Source: Bacillota bacterium
GTDB lineage: Bacteria > Bacillota > Clostridia > Christensenellales > SZUA-584
Length of the DNA stretch: 61,015 bases
Direction of reading: 5' to 3'
Assembly (NCBI GenBank): GCA_023406895.1
Contig: JAEXTV010000013.1
Coordinates: forward strand, 1-61,015
The position numbers and the translations under genes were made by a program. The notes below the pieces were generated by a model. It was not told the origin of the DNA, searched no databases, and worked only from the letters and a program-made list of their open reading frames with translations. Below, piece after piece: positions 41,798 to 51,210 of the stretch; position 1 is the first letter of the stretch, and every line of letters starts with the position of its first letter.

Positions 41798-42988
41798 ATG
41801 TCAAGATTTACTCTTCCCCGCGACTTGTATCACGGCAAAGGTTCTCTGGAGGCTCTCAAAACACTGAAAGGCACAAAGGCCATCGTCGTCGTGGGCGGCG
41901 GCAGCATGAAGCGTTTCGGATTTCTCGATAAAACCGTCGCTTATTTAAAGGAAGCGGGCATGCAGGTTCGGCTTTTTGAAGGCGTCGAGCCGGATCCGTC
42001 CGTGGAAACTGTGATGCGCGGCGCGAAGGCCATGCGCGAATTCGGGCCGGATTGGATCGTATCCATCGGCGGCGGATCGCCCATCGACGCGGCCAAAGCC
42101 ATGTGGGCTTTTTATGAATACCCAGACACCACGTTTGAGGCGCTTTGCATTCCGTTTAACTTCCCCGAGCTGCGCACCAAAGCCAAGTTCTGCGCGATAC
42201 CGTCCACATCCGGCACCGCGACGGAAGTCACCGCATTCTCGGTCATTACGGACTATGCCAAAGGCATCAAATATCCGCTGGCCGACTTCAACATCACACC
42301 GGATGTCGCGATTGTTGATCCTGAGCTTGCGGAAACAATGCCGCCGAAGCTGACGGCCCACACCGGCATGGATGCGATGACGCACGCGGTGGAAGCCTAT
42401 GTATCCACGCTGCACTGTGACTACACTGATCCTCTCGCGTTGCACGCCATCAAGATGGTCAGCGAATATCTCGTCGCTTCTTTTAAGGGTGATAACAAAG
42501 CACGGGAACGTATGCACAACGCGCAGTGTCTCGCGGGCATGGCGTTCTCCAACGCGCTGCTCGGCATTGTGCATTCTATGGCGCACAAAACAGGAGCGGC
42601 CTTCTCGGGCAGCCATATCGTTCACGGCTGTGCCAACGCCATGTATCTGCCCAAGGTTATCAAATTCAACGCAAAGGAGCCCGAGGCCGCAAAGCGTTAC
42701 GCCGAAATTGCGTCTTTCCTTGGCCTTAAGGGCAGCAACGACGCAGAACTGACAGACGCGCTGATTGCACATATCAAAGCGCTGAACAAGGCGCTCGATA
42801 TCCCCGCCTGCATCAAAGACTATGAAGGCGGCGTGATCGACGAAAAGGAATTCATGGATAAGCTCCCCGGGGTAGCGGAACTGGCTGTTGGCGACGCCTG
42901 CACCGGCTCTAACCCGAGAGCGATATCACCCGCCGAAATGGCAAAGCTCTTAAAGTGCTGCTATTTCGACGAAGAAGTTGATTTTTAA
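41798..42988 (+). CDS. Iron-containing alcohol dehydrogenase
   Basis: The protein has 396 residues, of the group III metal-dependent ADH family. NAD-binding GGGS lies in SIGGGSPIDAAKAMW. Iron ligands are in the segments FNITPDVAIVDP, GMDAMTHAVEAY and HSMAHKTGAAFSGSHIVHG. It has the standard butanol/ethanol dehydrogenase-like sequence without an acetaldehyde dehydrogenase part. GAAGGAGGT precedes the ATG at 41798. It would reduce an aldehyde with NAD(P)H to dispose of electrons, under Rex and probably LysR control. A perfect 12-bp inverted repeat (43023-43052) lies after it without a T run. Confidence 0.93.
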   Translation: MSRFTLPRDLYHGKGSLEALKTLKGTKAIVVVGGGSMKRFGFLDKTVAYLKEAGMQVRLFEGVEPDPSVETVMRGAKAMREFGPDWIVSIGGGSPIDAAKAMWAFYEYPDTTFEALCIPFNFPELRTKAKFCAIPSTSGTATEVTAFSVITDYAKGIKYPLADFNITPDVAIVDPELAETMPPKLTAHTGMDAMTHAVEAYVSTLHCDYTDPLALHAIKMVSEYLVASFKGDNKARERMHNAQCLAGMAFSNALLGIVHSMAHKTGAAFSGSHIVHGCANAMYLPKVIKFNAKEPEAAKRYAEIASFLGLKGSNDAELTDALIAHIKALNKALDIPACIKDYEGGVIDEKEFMDKLPGVAELAVGDACTGSNPRAISPAEMAKLLKCCYFDEEVDF

Positions 42989-43022
42989 TTCAAGGCCGGT
43001 TTTGAGAGCAATTGAGCCCGTC

Positions 43023-43052
43023 GCAAAGGGCTGCTGTATGGCAGCCCTTTGC
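43023..43052 (+). other. Perfect inverted repeat between adh and the second rex
   Basis: GCAAAGGGCTGC and GCAGCCCTTTGC form a 12-bp stem with a 6-base loop. No T run follows on either side, so it more likely stabilises or processes mRNA than terminates it; partial read-through into the rex-hydrogenase genes is possible. Confidence 0.7.
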
Positions 43053-43081
43053 AAAGTCATTAAATATATCACGAAAAGGTC

Positions 43082-43738
43082 ATGCATATGGATGTGAAGC
43101 CGATCCCCACACAAACGCTGCGCCGTCTGCCCGTTTATTTGAATTATCTTAAGTCTCTTCACACAAGCGATCCGATGAACATCTCCGCCACCGCAATCGC
43201 CGAAGCGGTGGGCCTTGGCGATGTTCAAGTCAGGAAAGATCTTGCGATGGTTTGTGACGGCGGCCGCCCCAAAATCGGCTATATCCGCGAACATCTTATC
43301 CGCGATATCGTCAGCTTCCTTGGTTATGCAAACGCAGATACAGCCGTGATCGCGGGCGCGGGGTCTTTAGGGCGCGCCCTGCTGTCTTTTGATGGTTTTG
43401 GCAGCTATGGTCTCAACATTGCAGCGGCTTTTGATACCGACAAAAGTATCATCGGCACAGAAATACACGGCAAAGAGGTGTTCAGCGTATGTAAAATCAC
43501 CGAGCTTTGTGCGCGCATGAACATCCGCATCGGCATCATCACAGTACCCGCCGAAGAAGCACAGGGCGTATGTGACATGCTGGTTGCGGGCGGTGTATCG
43601 GCGATCTGGAATTTTGCGCCTGTTCACTTAAACGTATCCAAAGATGTGCTTGTCAAGTACGAAAACCTTGCAGGTTCGCTCGCACTGCTCTCTCAGGACT
43701 TAAAAGAATTGTGGGCTTGTGCCCCGTCTCAACGCTGA
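43082..43738 (+). CDS. rex: Redox-sensing transcriptional repressor Rex (second copy)
   Basis: The 218-residue Rex has AEAVGLGDVQVRKDLAMVC in the DNA-binding part and AVIAGAGSLGRALLSFDGFGSYG in the NAD domain. It is about half identical to the copy at 39783 by eye, the recognition helix being nearly the same (GLG-VQVRKD). It heads the hydrogenase cluster, 21 bases before the first small [2Fe-2S] protein. The two copies may bind the same sites with different NADH affinity. ATG 43088 is an alternative start. Confidence 0.92.
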   Translation: MHMDVKPIPTQTLRRLPVYLNYLKSLHTSDPMNISATAIAEAVGLGDVQVRKDLAMVCDGGRPKIGYIREHLIRDIVSFLGYANADTAVIAGAGSLGRALLSFDGFGSYGLNIAAAFDTDKSIIGTEIHGKEVFSVCKITELCARMNIRIGIITVPAEEAQGVCDMLVAGGVSAIWNFAPVHLNVSKDVLVKYENLAGSLALLSQDLKELWACAPSQR

Positions 43739-43759
43739 AGCTCACAGAAGGAGTCTTTG

Positions 43760-44029
43760 ATGAAAATCACCATCTGTATCGGAAGTTCGTGCCATCTCAA
43801 AGGGTCAAAACAAATCGTTGATCAACTGCAAAGCTTAACGACAAAGCACGGCCTTCAAAACGAAGTTGAGCTTTGCGGCGCTTTCTGCATGGGCAACTGC
43901 ACCAACGGCGTGAGCGTGATGATTGACGACGAGCTGTTCTCGCTGTGTCCCCAAACCGTTAAGACGTTCTATGACAGCGAGATACTGGTAAGACTAAAAA
44001 AACGCAGCCGCGAGGAAAAAACGCCGTGA
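43760..44029 (+). CDS. Thioredoxin-like [2Fe-2S] ferredoxin-domain protein (first copy)
   Basis: This 89-residue protein has the fold of the NuoE/HydC C-terminal domain. Four cysteines are in the typical pattern: ICIGSSCHLKGS with the first, and LCGAFCMGNCTNGVSV with the rest. It probably carries one [2Fe-2S] cluster and passes electrons to the hydrogenase-like protein next to it. GAAGGAGTC precedes the ATG; its stop overlaps the GTG start of the next gene. A homologue at 50931 closes the cluster. Confidence 0.88.
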   Translation: MKITICIGSSCHLKGSKQIVDQLQSLTTKHGLQNEVELCGAFCMGNCTNGVSVMIDDELFSLCPQTVKTFYDSEILVRLKKRSREEKTP

Positions 44030-45696
44030 ACGAATATTTAAAGCTTAAGCAGTCCAACTGCAAAAACTGTTACAAATGCATACGCAACTGTCCGGTCAAG
44101 TCCATCCGTTTCAGCGACAATCAGGCCAACATCATCGATGACGCATGCATACTCTGCGGCGGCTGTTTTGTGGTATGCCCGCAAAATGCGAAACAAATTC
44201 GCTGTGACGTCTCGTCCGTTCAAGAGCTGATTGCTTCAGGCGCGCCCGTCTACGCGAGCGTTGCACCGTCATTCATTGCCAATTACAACAACACATCGAT
44301 GCGCGCGCTTAAAACCGCGCTTGTGAAGCTTGGCTTCACGGATGCCGAAGAAACGGCCATCGGCGCGGAGCTTGTCAAAAAGCAGTACGACGAGATGGTG
44401 GATGCCGGACGGCGCAGCATCATCATTTCATCCTGCTGCCCCACAATCAACATGCTGATACAAAAATACTATCCTGACGCACTGCCATACCTTGCGCCCG
44501 TCGTTTCGCCGATGATTGCACATTGCAAGGATATCAAACGCCGACATCCTGAAGCTAAAACCGTGTTTATTGGCCCTTGCATATCAAAAAAGTCGGAGGC
44601 CGATGACAGCCGAAGCGTCGTAGACGCTGCGCTCACATTTGAAGATCTGACCGATTGGCTCCGCGAAGAAAGCCTATCGATCGGGTACGAAGAGGAAGGT
44701 ACAGGCTGCCGTTCAAGGCTTTTTCCCATTGCGGGCGGTATACTGCGCTCGATGTCGGTAGCGAACCCCGATTACACATACTTAAGCGTAGACGGTATCG
44801 AAAAATGTAAGCAGACCATTGAAGAGCTTTTAAGCAGCAAGCCTGCAAAATGCTTTGTAGAGATGTCGGCGTGTACGGGCGGCTGCGTGGGCGGCCCCGC
44901 TATGGATGAAAGCCGGCGTCAGCCTCTGCACGGTGCGCTCGCGGTAGATCGCTATGCGGGCAAAACGGATATTGGTGTCATCGGCGTACAGGATGCTCTT
45001 AGACGCAGTTATGCGCCATTGACGCTGCCACGTGTACACATCAGCGACGAAGCCATTGCAAATGTATTGAAGCAAATCGGCAAAACCAAACCGGAGCACG
45101 AGCTCAATTGCGGCAGCTGTGGTTATAACACCTGCCGTGAAAAAGCCGTTGCGGTTTTACAGGGCAAGGCTAACCTTGCGATGTGCCTGCCTTATTTAAA
45201 AGAGAAGGCAGAATCGTTTTCGGACAATATCATCGAGAACTCGCCCAATGCGATTTTTGTGCTCAACGAAAGCTTTGAAATGCAACAGGTTAACGCCGCC
45301 GCTTGTACGCTGATGAATATCCGTGAACCGCGCGATGTGATCGGCGAGCCCGTTGTGCGGCTGCTCGATCCCCAACCGTTTGTCACCGCATTGGAGAATC
45401 AGCAAAACATATATGACTGCCGCGTTTTTCTCGCTGATTATGGAAAATACGTGGATCAAACAGTGCTGTACGACGGCAGCTTTCATATCCTCATATGCAT
45501 CATGCGCGATGTGACAGCCGAAGTGCGTCAGCTGCAAAGCAAGGAGTCGCTGTCTCGCACCACAATAGATATTGCCGACAAAATGATAGAAAAGCAAATG
45601 CGCACGGTGCAGGAAATCGCATCGCTGCTTGGCGAAACCACCGCCGAAACCCGTATCGCACTGTCACGTCTTAAGGAGGCGCTCAAGGATGAATGA
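44026..45696 (+). CDS. hydS: Sensory [FeFe]-hydrogenase with PAS domain (HydS type)
   Basis: The 556-residue protein has two N-terminal [4Fe-4S] motifs (CKNCYKCIRNCP, CILCGGCFVVCP) and an H-cluster domain with modified L1 SSCCPTINM, L2 GPCISKKSE and L3 EMSACTGGCVGG. An extra four-Cys cluster site (NCGSCGYNTCREKA) and a PAS domain follow (about residues 400-500), then a coiled segment. The changes in L1 and L2, where the classic forms are TSCCPxW and MPCxxKKxE, and the PAS domain mark the group C sensory hydrogenases, thought to sense H2 or redox state, not to produce bulk H2. The start is GTG. It overlaps the phosphatase gene downstream by eight bases. Confidence 0.9.
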   Translation: MNEYLKLKQSNCKNCYKCIRNCPVKSIRFSDNQANIIDDACILCGGCFVVCPQNAKQIRCDVSSVQELIASGAPVYASVAPSFIANYNNTSMRALKTALVKLGFTDAEETAIGAELVKKQYDEMVDAGRRSIIISSCCPTINMLIQKYYPDALPYLAPVVSPMIAHCKDIKRRHPEAKTVFIGPCISKKSEADDSRSVVDAALTFEDLTDWLREESLSIGYEEEGTGCRSRLFPIAGGILRSMSVANPDYTYLSVDGIEKCKQTIEELLSSKPAKCFVEMSACTGGCVGGPAMDESRRQPLHGALAVDRYAGKTDIGVIGVQDALRRSYAPLTLPRVHISDEAIANVLKQIGKTKPEHELNCGSCGYNTCREKAVAVLQGKANLAMCLPYLKEKAESFSDNIIENSPNAIFVLNESFEMQQVNAAACTLMNIREPRDVIGEPVVRLLDPQPFVTALENQQNIYDCRVFLADYGKYVDQTVLYDGSFHILICIMRDVTAEVRQLQSKESLSRTTIDIADKMIEKQMRTVQEIASLLGETTAETRIALSRLKEALKDE

Positions 45697-46864
45697 CCTT
45701 TGTACGGATATCGGTTATATGAGCCTCAATAAGCACGGCGAAGAAATATGCGGCGATCATGTTGAGGTCGTGCAGCAAAAGAGCGGGCCCACAGTGGTGG
45801 TGCTTGCGGATGGTCTCGGAAGCGGTGTTAAGGCGAGCATACTCTCTACCTTGACGGCCAAAATCTTATCCACGATGATGGCCAACAGCATGCCCGTTGA
45901 AGACTGCATATCCACAATTGCTGCCACGCTGCCTATATGCCGCGTTCGTCAGGTGGCATATTCCACGTTCACTGTGATACGCATTGACGGCAACATGGAA
46001 GCGGAAATCATACAATATGATAATCCGCACGTGGCACTGCTTCGCGGCGGCAAAAACGTGGATTACTCAAAGATCTCCGAGATCATTGACGGCAAAACAA
46101 TTTACAAATCGCACATCGCCCTCAAGGAGGACGACAGCTTCATTGCATTCAGCGACGGTGCTGTTCATGCGGGTGTGGGACGTTCTCTCAATTTCGGTTG
46201 GCAAAGAAACGAGATCATCTCGTTCCTTGAATCTGTCTATAAACCTGAATACACCGCGAAAACCTTGAGTTCTATGCTGACAGGCAAATGCAACGCTCTT
46301 TACGGCGGTGCACCCGGAGACGACACCACCGCTTGTGCTGTGAAGATACGTCGGCGCCAGCCCATCAATTTTATGATCGGGCCGCCTGCATCTTCCGACG
46401 ACGTATCTAAGATGATGTCGCTGTTTTTTTCAAAGGAGGGCAAACACATCGTATGCGGCGGCACCACATCAACACTTGCGGCGCAGTACCTTGGCAAGCC
46501 TCTGCTGACGGGACTTCCAAAATACGCCGATCCGAACATCCCCCCCACCGCAAAGATCGACGGTGTCGATCTTGTGACAGAGGGTGTCATCACAATCAAC
46601 CGTGTACTTGAATACGCGCGCAGTTATCTTGACGATAACGCGCGCTACCTTGATTGGAGCATTAAACAGGACGGCGCGTCTCAAATTGCACGGATGCTCT
46701 TTGAGGAGGCGACGGATATCAATTTTTACGTGGGCCGCGCGGTCAATCCCGCCCATCAGAACCCCAATCTTCCCATCAGCTTCAACATCAAAATGCGGTT
46801 GGTGGAAGAGTTGTCCGATTGCCTGATATGCATGGGCAAGAAGATCAAAATCAGTTATTTTTAA
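45689..46864 (+). CDS. SpoIIE/PP2C-type serine phosphatase with C-terminal extension
   Basis: The protein has 391 residues. The N-terminal about 240 residues form a PP2C-type phosphatase with metal-binding acidic residues in VVLADGLGSGVKA, FIAFSDGAVHAG and GAPGDDTTACAVKI. The C-terminal about 150 residues (HIVCGGTTSTLAAQYLGKPL, GVDLVTEGVITINRVLEYA) are a conserved extension of unknown role seen in phosphatases next to sensory hydrogenases. Translation overlaps HydS, implying a stoichiometric pair: HydS senses, the phosphatase signals to an unknown phospho-Ser/Thr target. No partner kinase is present in the window. Confidence 0.87.
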   Translation: MNDLCTDIGYMSLNKHGEEICGDHVEVVQQKSGPTVVVLADGLGSGVKASILSTLTAKILSTMMANSMPVEDCISTIAATLPICRVRQVAYSTFTVIRIDGNMEAEIIQYDNPHVALLRGGKNVDYSKISEIIDGKTIYKSHIALKEDDSFIAFSDGAVHAGVGRSLNFGWQRNEIISFLESVYKPEYTAKTLSSMLTGKCNALYGGAPGDDTTACAVKIRRRQPINFMIGPPASSDDVSKMMSLFFSKEGKHIVCGGTTSTLAAQYLGKPLLTGLPKYADPNIPPTAKIDGVDLVTEGVITINRVLEYARSYLDDNARYLDWSIKQDGASQIARMLFEEATDINFYVGRAVNPAHQNPNLPISFNIKMRLVEELSDCLICMGKKIKISYF

Positions 46865-46885
46865 TGTTTATTATAAGGAGGAAGC

Positions 46886-47374
46886 ATGAACGATACGTTT
46901 GACTTGACCGTTATTGAACCAATACTCCATAAACACGGGCACAAACCAAGCGCGGTAATCGCAATACTTCAGGACATCCAAGAGCATTTCCGTTATCTTC
47001 CGCGGGAGGTATTTCCTTATCTCGCTGAAAAGCTGGGTGTAGGCGAAGCGCATATTTACAGTGTCGCCACGTTTTATGAGAACTTTTCTCTTGAACCTAA
47101 GGGCAAATACGTCATCAGGATTTGCGATGGCACGGCTTGTCATGTGCGAAAATCCGTGCCGATACTGGAGCGGCTGCGCAGCGAGCTGGGGCTCTCTGAG
47201 AGCAAACCGACCACGGATGATCTTGAGTTTACCATTGAAACGGTCTCTTGCCTTGGGGCATGCGGGCTGGCTCCGGTACTCACCGTCAACGACAAGGTTT
47301 ATCCCGCAATGACACCTGAAAAAGCGTCGGCACTACTAAGCGAACTTATGGGAGGTGTTCCCCATGCTGTGTAA
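46886..47374 (+). CDS. hydC: Bifurcating [FeFe]-hydrogenase subunit HydC (NuoE-like)
   Basis: This 162-residue NuoE-type protein has an N-terminal helical bundle and a thioredoxin-like [2Fe-2S] domain with ligands CDGTACHV and SCLGACGLAP. It binds HydB and passes electrons between NADH-linked HydB and the rest. AAGGAGGAAG precedes the ATG. Its end overlaps hydB by 11 bases. Confidence 0.93.
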   Translation: MNDTFDLTVIEPILHKHGHKPSAVIAILQDIQEHFRYLPREVFPYLAEKLGVGEAHIYSVATFYENFSLEPKGKYVIRICDGTACHVRKSVPILERLRSELGLSESKPTTDDLEFTIETVSCLGACGLAPVLTVNDKVYPAMTPEKASALLSELMGGVPHAV

Positions 47375-49238
47375 CAGACAGGATCTTATTGAGCTGCGCG
47401 CTCGCTGCCAATCGTCGCTTGCCGCCCAGAAAAGGAAAATACTCGTTTGCGCGGGTACTGGCTGCGTCTCCAGCGGCTCACTTGAGATATTCGACAAGTT
47501 TAAAAACCTCATCGAAGCGAACGGCATTGCGTGCGTCGTGGCGCTGGAAAAAGAACCGCACGATCATGCCATCGGCCTGAAAAAAAGCGGCTGTCACGGC
47601 TTTTGTGAGATGGGGCCGTTGGTGCGTATCGAACCGCAAGGCTGGCTTTATACCCAGGTCAGGTTGGAGGACTGCGAGGAGATCGTGCAAAAAACCGTAA
47701 TAGGCGGCAGTCATATTGAGCGCTTGGCCTATACGGCCGATGGCACAATGCACGCGCGGCAGGAGGATATCCCCTTCTATAAAAAACAAATGCGCATCGT
47801 ACTCAATCACTGCGGTACGATTGACGCCACATCCATTGAGGAATACCTCGGGATAGGCGGATACACCGCTTTTGAAAAAGCGCTTTTAGACATGAGCGCA
47901 GACGACATCATCGGAACGATCACGGAGTCCGGACTGCGCGGACGCGGCGGTGGCGGCTTTCCCGCCGGACGCAAATGGGCGCAGGTGAAACGGCAAAACA
48001 ATTTTCCAAAATACATCGTCTGCAACGGTGACGAAGGCGACCCCGGCGCGTTCATGGATCGCAGCATCATGGAAGGCGATCCTCACCGTATGCTGGAAGG
48101 TATGATGATTGCAGGTGCGGCCTGTGGCGCAGCCGAAGGCTATATCTATGTGCGTGCCGAATACCCGTTGGCGGTCAGCCGCCTGCAAAAAGCGATTGAA
48201 CAGGCCACCGCACTGGGGCTTCTCGGCGAAAACATACTAGGTACGGATTTTAGCTTTACGCTGCATATCAACCGCGGCGCGGGTGCTTTCGTATGCGGAG
48301 AGGGCAGCGCGCTTACCGCATCCATTGAAGGCAAACGCGGTATGCCGCGCGTCAAACCGCCGCGCACCGTCGAACATGGGCTTTTTGATAAGCCCACGGT
48401 GCTAAACAACGTAGAGACGTTTGCTAACGTACCGCTCATCGTACAAAACGGCGCAGCATGGTATAAGCAGATTGGTCCTGAAAACAGCCCTGGCACCAAA
48501 GCGTTTGCGCTTACGGGCAATATCCGCAACACTGGACTTATCGAAGTGCCGATGGGCACCACACTGCGTGAGGTTATTTTCGGTATTGGCGGCGGTATGC
48601 GCGACGGTGCGGGTTTCAAAGCGGTGCAGATTGGCGGGCCCTCGGGCGGATGCCTCACAACAGAGCAGCTCGATCTGCCGCTGGACTTCGACTCGCTCAA
48701 GAAAGCGGGAGCGATGATCGGCTCCGGCGGCCTTGTGGTAATGGACGACAAGACGTGCATGGTGGAGGTTGCCCGGTTCTTTATGAACTTCACGCAGAAC
48801 GAGTCGTGCGGCAAGTGCGTACCTTGTCGCGAAGGCACGCGGCGCATGCTCGCGATACTTGAGCGCATCGTGGAGGGGCACGGCGAAGACGGCGATATCG
48901 AATTATTGCTTGAGCTCGCAGAAACCATTTCTGCCACTGCGCTTTGCGGCCTTGGCAAAACAGCGGCGTTTCCTGTGGTCAGCACCATACAGAGCTTCCG
49001 CAGCGAATACGAGGCACATATATATGAGAAACGCTGCCCGGCGGGCAGTTGCCAGAGGCTCAAAACCATCCGCATCAGCGCTGACAAATGCAAAGGCTGC
49101 TCCAAATGTGCAAAGGCATGCCCAATAAGCGCGATATCCGGAAAAATCAAGGAGCCGTACAAAATCAATCAGCAAAAGTGTGTCAAATGCGGCGCGTGCG
49201 TCAGCGCATGTCCGTTTGATGCCATCGGGGAGGTATAA
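47364..49238 (+). CDS. hydB: Bifurcating [FeFe]-hydrogenase subunit HydB (NuoF-like)
   Basis: The 624-residue protein has an N-terminal thioredoxin-like [2Fe-2S] domain (CAGTGCVSSGS, CHGFCEMGP) and a NuoF core with NADH and FMN sites (GRGGGGFPAGRKW, VCNGDEGDPGAFMDR, GAGAFVCGEGSAL). A [4Fe-4S] site follows (SCGKCVPCREGTRRM), and a C-terminal 2x[4Fe-4S] ferredoxin (CKGCSKCAKACP, CVKCGACVSACP). It is the flavin subunit where electrons from NADH and ferredoxin meet. ATG 47364 has GGGAGGTG upstream and lies inside the hydC end. Confidence 0.94.
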   Translation: MLCNRQDLIELRARCQSSLAAQKRKILVCAGTGCVSSGSLEIFDKFKNLIEANGIACVVALEKEPHDHAIGLKKSGCHGFCEMGPLVRIEPQGWLYTQVRLEDCEEIVQKTVIGGSHIERLAYTADGTMHARQEDIPFYKKQMRIVLNHCGTIDATSIEEYLGIGGYTAFEKALLDMSADDIIGTITESGLRGRGGGGFPAGRKWAQVKRQNNFPKYIVCNGDEGDPGAFMDRSIMEGDPHRMLEGMMIAGAACGAAEGYIYVRAEYPLAVSRLQKAIEQATALGLLGENILGTDFSFTLHINRGAGAFVCGEGSALTASIEGKRGMPRVKPPRTVEHGLFDKPTVLNNVETFANVPLIVQNGAAWYKQIGPENSPGTKAFALTGNIRNTGLIEVPMGTTLREVIFGIGGGMRDGAGFKAVQIGGPSGGCLTTEQLDLPLDFDSLKKAGAMIGSGGLVVMDDKTCMVEVARFFMNFTQNESCGKCVPCREGTRRMLAILERIVEGHGEDGDIELLLELAETISATALCGLGKTAAFPVVSTIQSFRSEYEAHIYEKRCPAGSCQRLKTIRISADKCKGCSKCAKACPISAISGKIKEPYKINQQKCVKCGACVSACPFDAIGEV

Positions 49239-49242
49239 CAAA

Positions 49243-50934
49243 ATGAACAACGGCTTTGTGACTATCGACGGAATGCCTGTCGAAATAGACGGGGAAAAGA
49301 ATCTGCTGGAGCTGATACGTAAAGCGGGCATTAAGCTGCCCACGTTTTGTTACCACTCGGAGTTATCGATATACGGCGCATGCCGTATGTGTATGGTAGA
49401 AAACGAATGGGGCGGCCTAGACGCGGCGTGCTCCACACCGCCCAAGGCGGGCACGAATATCCGCACCAATACCGAGCGTCTGCGCAAATACCGCAAAATG
49501 ATACTCGAGTTGCTGCTTGCCAATCATTGCCGCGACTGCACGCTTTGCGGCAATAATGGAAGTTGCAAGCTGCAGGATTTGTCCATGCGCTTTGGTATCA
49601 CCGGTGTTCGCTTTCCCAACACGGCAGCGCAGCCCATCATCGACGACTCATCTTTGTGTATCACACGGGATGCAAGCAAGTGTATACTCTGCGGCGATTG
49701 CGTCCGTATGTGCAATGAAGTACAGAACGTGGGTGCGATCGACTTTGCGCACCGCGGTTCCCGAATGACAATCAGCGCGGCGTTCGAGCGTCCCATCGCG
49801 GATTCGCCTTGCGTAGGCTGCGGCCAATGCGCGGCAGTTTGCCCGACCGGCGCGATCGTGGTTAAAAACGACACCGACAAAGTATGGAAGTTGCTGTCCG
49901 ATAAAGACACTAAAGTGACAGTGCAGATTGCGCCGGCTGTGCGCGTCGCAGTCAGCCGCGAGTTTGGTGATGCGTCGGATATCAATACAATGGGTAAAAT
50001 CATTTCCGCGCTGAGACGCATGGGTTTTGACGAGATATTCGACACGGCCACAGGCGCTGATTTGTGTGTGCTCGAAGAATCCGGAGAGCTGCTCACCCAC
50101 ATCGAAAAAGAGAATGAGATGCCGCTGTTTACGTCGTGTTGTCCCGCATGGGTACAGTACTGCGAAAAAAACAACCCCGAACTGCTTTCCCATGTATCTA
50201 CCTGCCGTTCGCCCATGCAAATGTTTGGCTCGGTTATCAAGGCGCAAAACACCGCCTCTTCGCGGCGTTGCGTGCATGTGGCTGTGATGCCGTGCACTGC
50301 CAAGAAATTTGATGCTGCCCGCGATGAGTTCACCCAAGACGGCGAACCTGTTGTGGATTATGTGTTAACCACTCAGGAGCTTATACGCATGATCAAGGAA
50401 TCGGGCATAGTTTTTTCAGAGCTCGAACCCGAAGCAGTGGATATGCCATTTGGTACAACCACTGGCGCGGGGTTGATATTTGGTGTCACAGGCGGCGTTA
50501 CCGAGGCAGTGCTGCGGCGTATTATGTTCGACAAAACGTCCACATCGCTTCAGGCGCTCACGTTTACCGGCGTACGCGGTATGGAGGGGGTTAAGGAAGC
50601 GTCAGTTACCGTGGGTGACCGCGAGCTAAAAATCGCCGTGGTCAGTGGGCTAAAAAACGCCGCTGATCTTATTGAACGCGTTAAGGCGGGCGCTCATTAC
50701 GATTTTGTTGAGGTCATGGCGTGCCCCGGCGGCTGCGTAAGCGGTGCGGGTCAGCCTTTTGTCGCCGAAATTGAAAAAGATAAGCGTGGCAAAAGGCTTT
50801 ACAGCATCGACAAAATGAGCAGCATCAAACGCAGTGAAGAAAACCCGCTGATGATGTCGCTGTACGGGGGGCTGCTAAAAGGCCGCGTCCATGAGCTGCT
50901 CCATGTGAGCTATGTTACGGAGGAGAATAAATGA
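49243..50934 (+). CDS. hydA: Catalytic [FeFe]-hydrogenase HydA of the trimeric enzyme
   Basis: The 563-residue M3-type hydrogenase has, in order, a plant-type [2Fe-2S] (FCYHSELSIYGACRMC), a His-Cys3 [4Fe-4S] (HCRDCTLCGNNGSC), two [4Fe-4S] (CILCGDCVRMC, CVGCGQCAAVCP) and an H-domain. That domain has intact L1 TSCCPAWVQYCE, L2 MPCTAKKFDAARDE and L3 EVMACPGGCVSGAGQP. All H-cluster ligands are present. With HydB and HydC it should couple NADH plus reduced ferredoxin to H2 formation, or the reverse. GGGGAGGT precedes the ATG at 49243. Confidence 0.95.
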   Translation: MNNGFVTIDGMPVEIDGEKNLLELIRKAGIKLPTFCYHSELSIYGACRMCMVENEWGGLDAACSTPPKAGTNIRTNTERLRKYRKMILELLLANHCRDCTLCGNNGSCKLQDLSMRFGITGVRFPNTAAQPIIDDSSLCITRDASKCILCGDCVRMCNEVQNVGAIDFAHRGSRMTISAAFERPIADSPCVGCGQCAAVCPTGAIVVKNDTDKVWKLLSDKDTKVTVQIAPAVRVAVSREFGDASDINTMGKIISALRRMGFDEIFDTATGADLCVLEESGELLTHIEKENEMPLFTSCCPAWVQYCEKNNPELLSHVSTCRSPMQMFGSVIKAQNTASSRRCVHVAVMPCTAKKFDAARDEFTQDGEPVVDYVLTTQELIRMIKESGIVFSELEPEAVDMPFGTTTGAGLIFGVTGGVTEAVLRRIMFDKTSTSLQALTFTGVRGMEGVKEASVTVGDRELKIAVVSGLKNAADLIERVKAGAHYDFVEVMACPGGCVSGAGQPFVAEIEKDKRGKRLYSIDKMSSIKRSEENPLMMSLYGGLLKGRVHELLHVSYVTEENK

Positions 50935-51179
50935 TTGAGCTAAGCGTTTGCATCGGCAGTTCCTGTCACCTTAAGGGGTCTTACAATGTGATACAAACTT
51001 TTATGCAGTTGATTGAGGAACACAGCCTTCATGATAAGCTTGATTTGAAAAGCACGTTCTGTATGAAGCGGTGCGAATGTGCGGGTGTTGGGCTTTTTAT
51101 TGACGGCGAAGCGCACCATATACAGCCGGAAACGGCGAAAGAGTTTTTTTCAACAGTAATCATACCCAAGGTGTTATGA
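50931..51179 (+). CDS. Thioredoxin-like [2Fe-2S] ferredoxin-domain protein (second copy)
   Basis: The 82-residue protein is homologous to 43760-44029: CIGSSCHLKGSYNV, and STFCMKRCECAGVGLF for the other cysteines. It overlaps the hydA stop by four bases with AGGAG upstream. It is the last gene before a terminator. A role in electron transfer to or from HydA or HydS is inferred. Confidence 0.86.
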   Translation: MIELSVCIGSSCHLKGSYNVIQTFMQLIEEHSLHDKLDLKSTFCMKRCECAGVGLFIDGEAHHIQPETAKEFFSTVIIPKVL

Positions 51180-51210
51180 CCGACACAAAATTAAATCAAC
51201 AACCACCGAA

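Noticed and set aside
43023..43052. Inverted repeat after adh as an intrinsic terminator
   Set aside because: No T run on either side; listed as a plain stem-loop.
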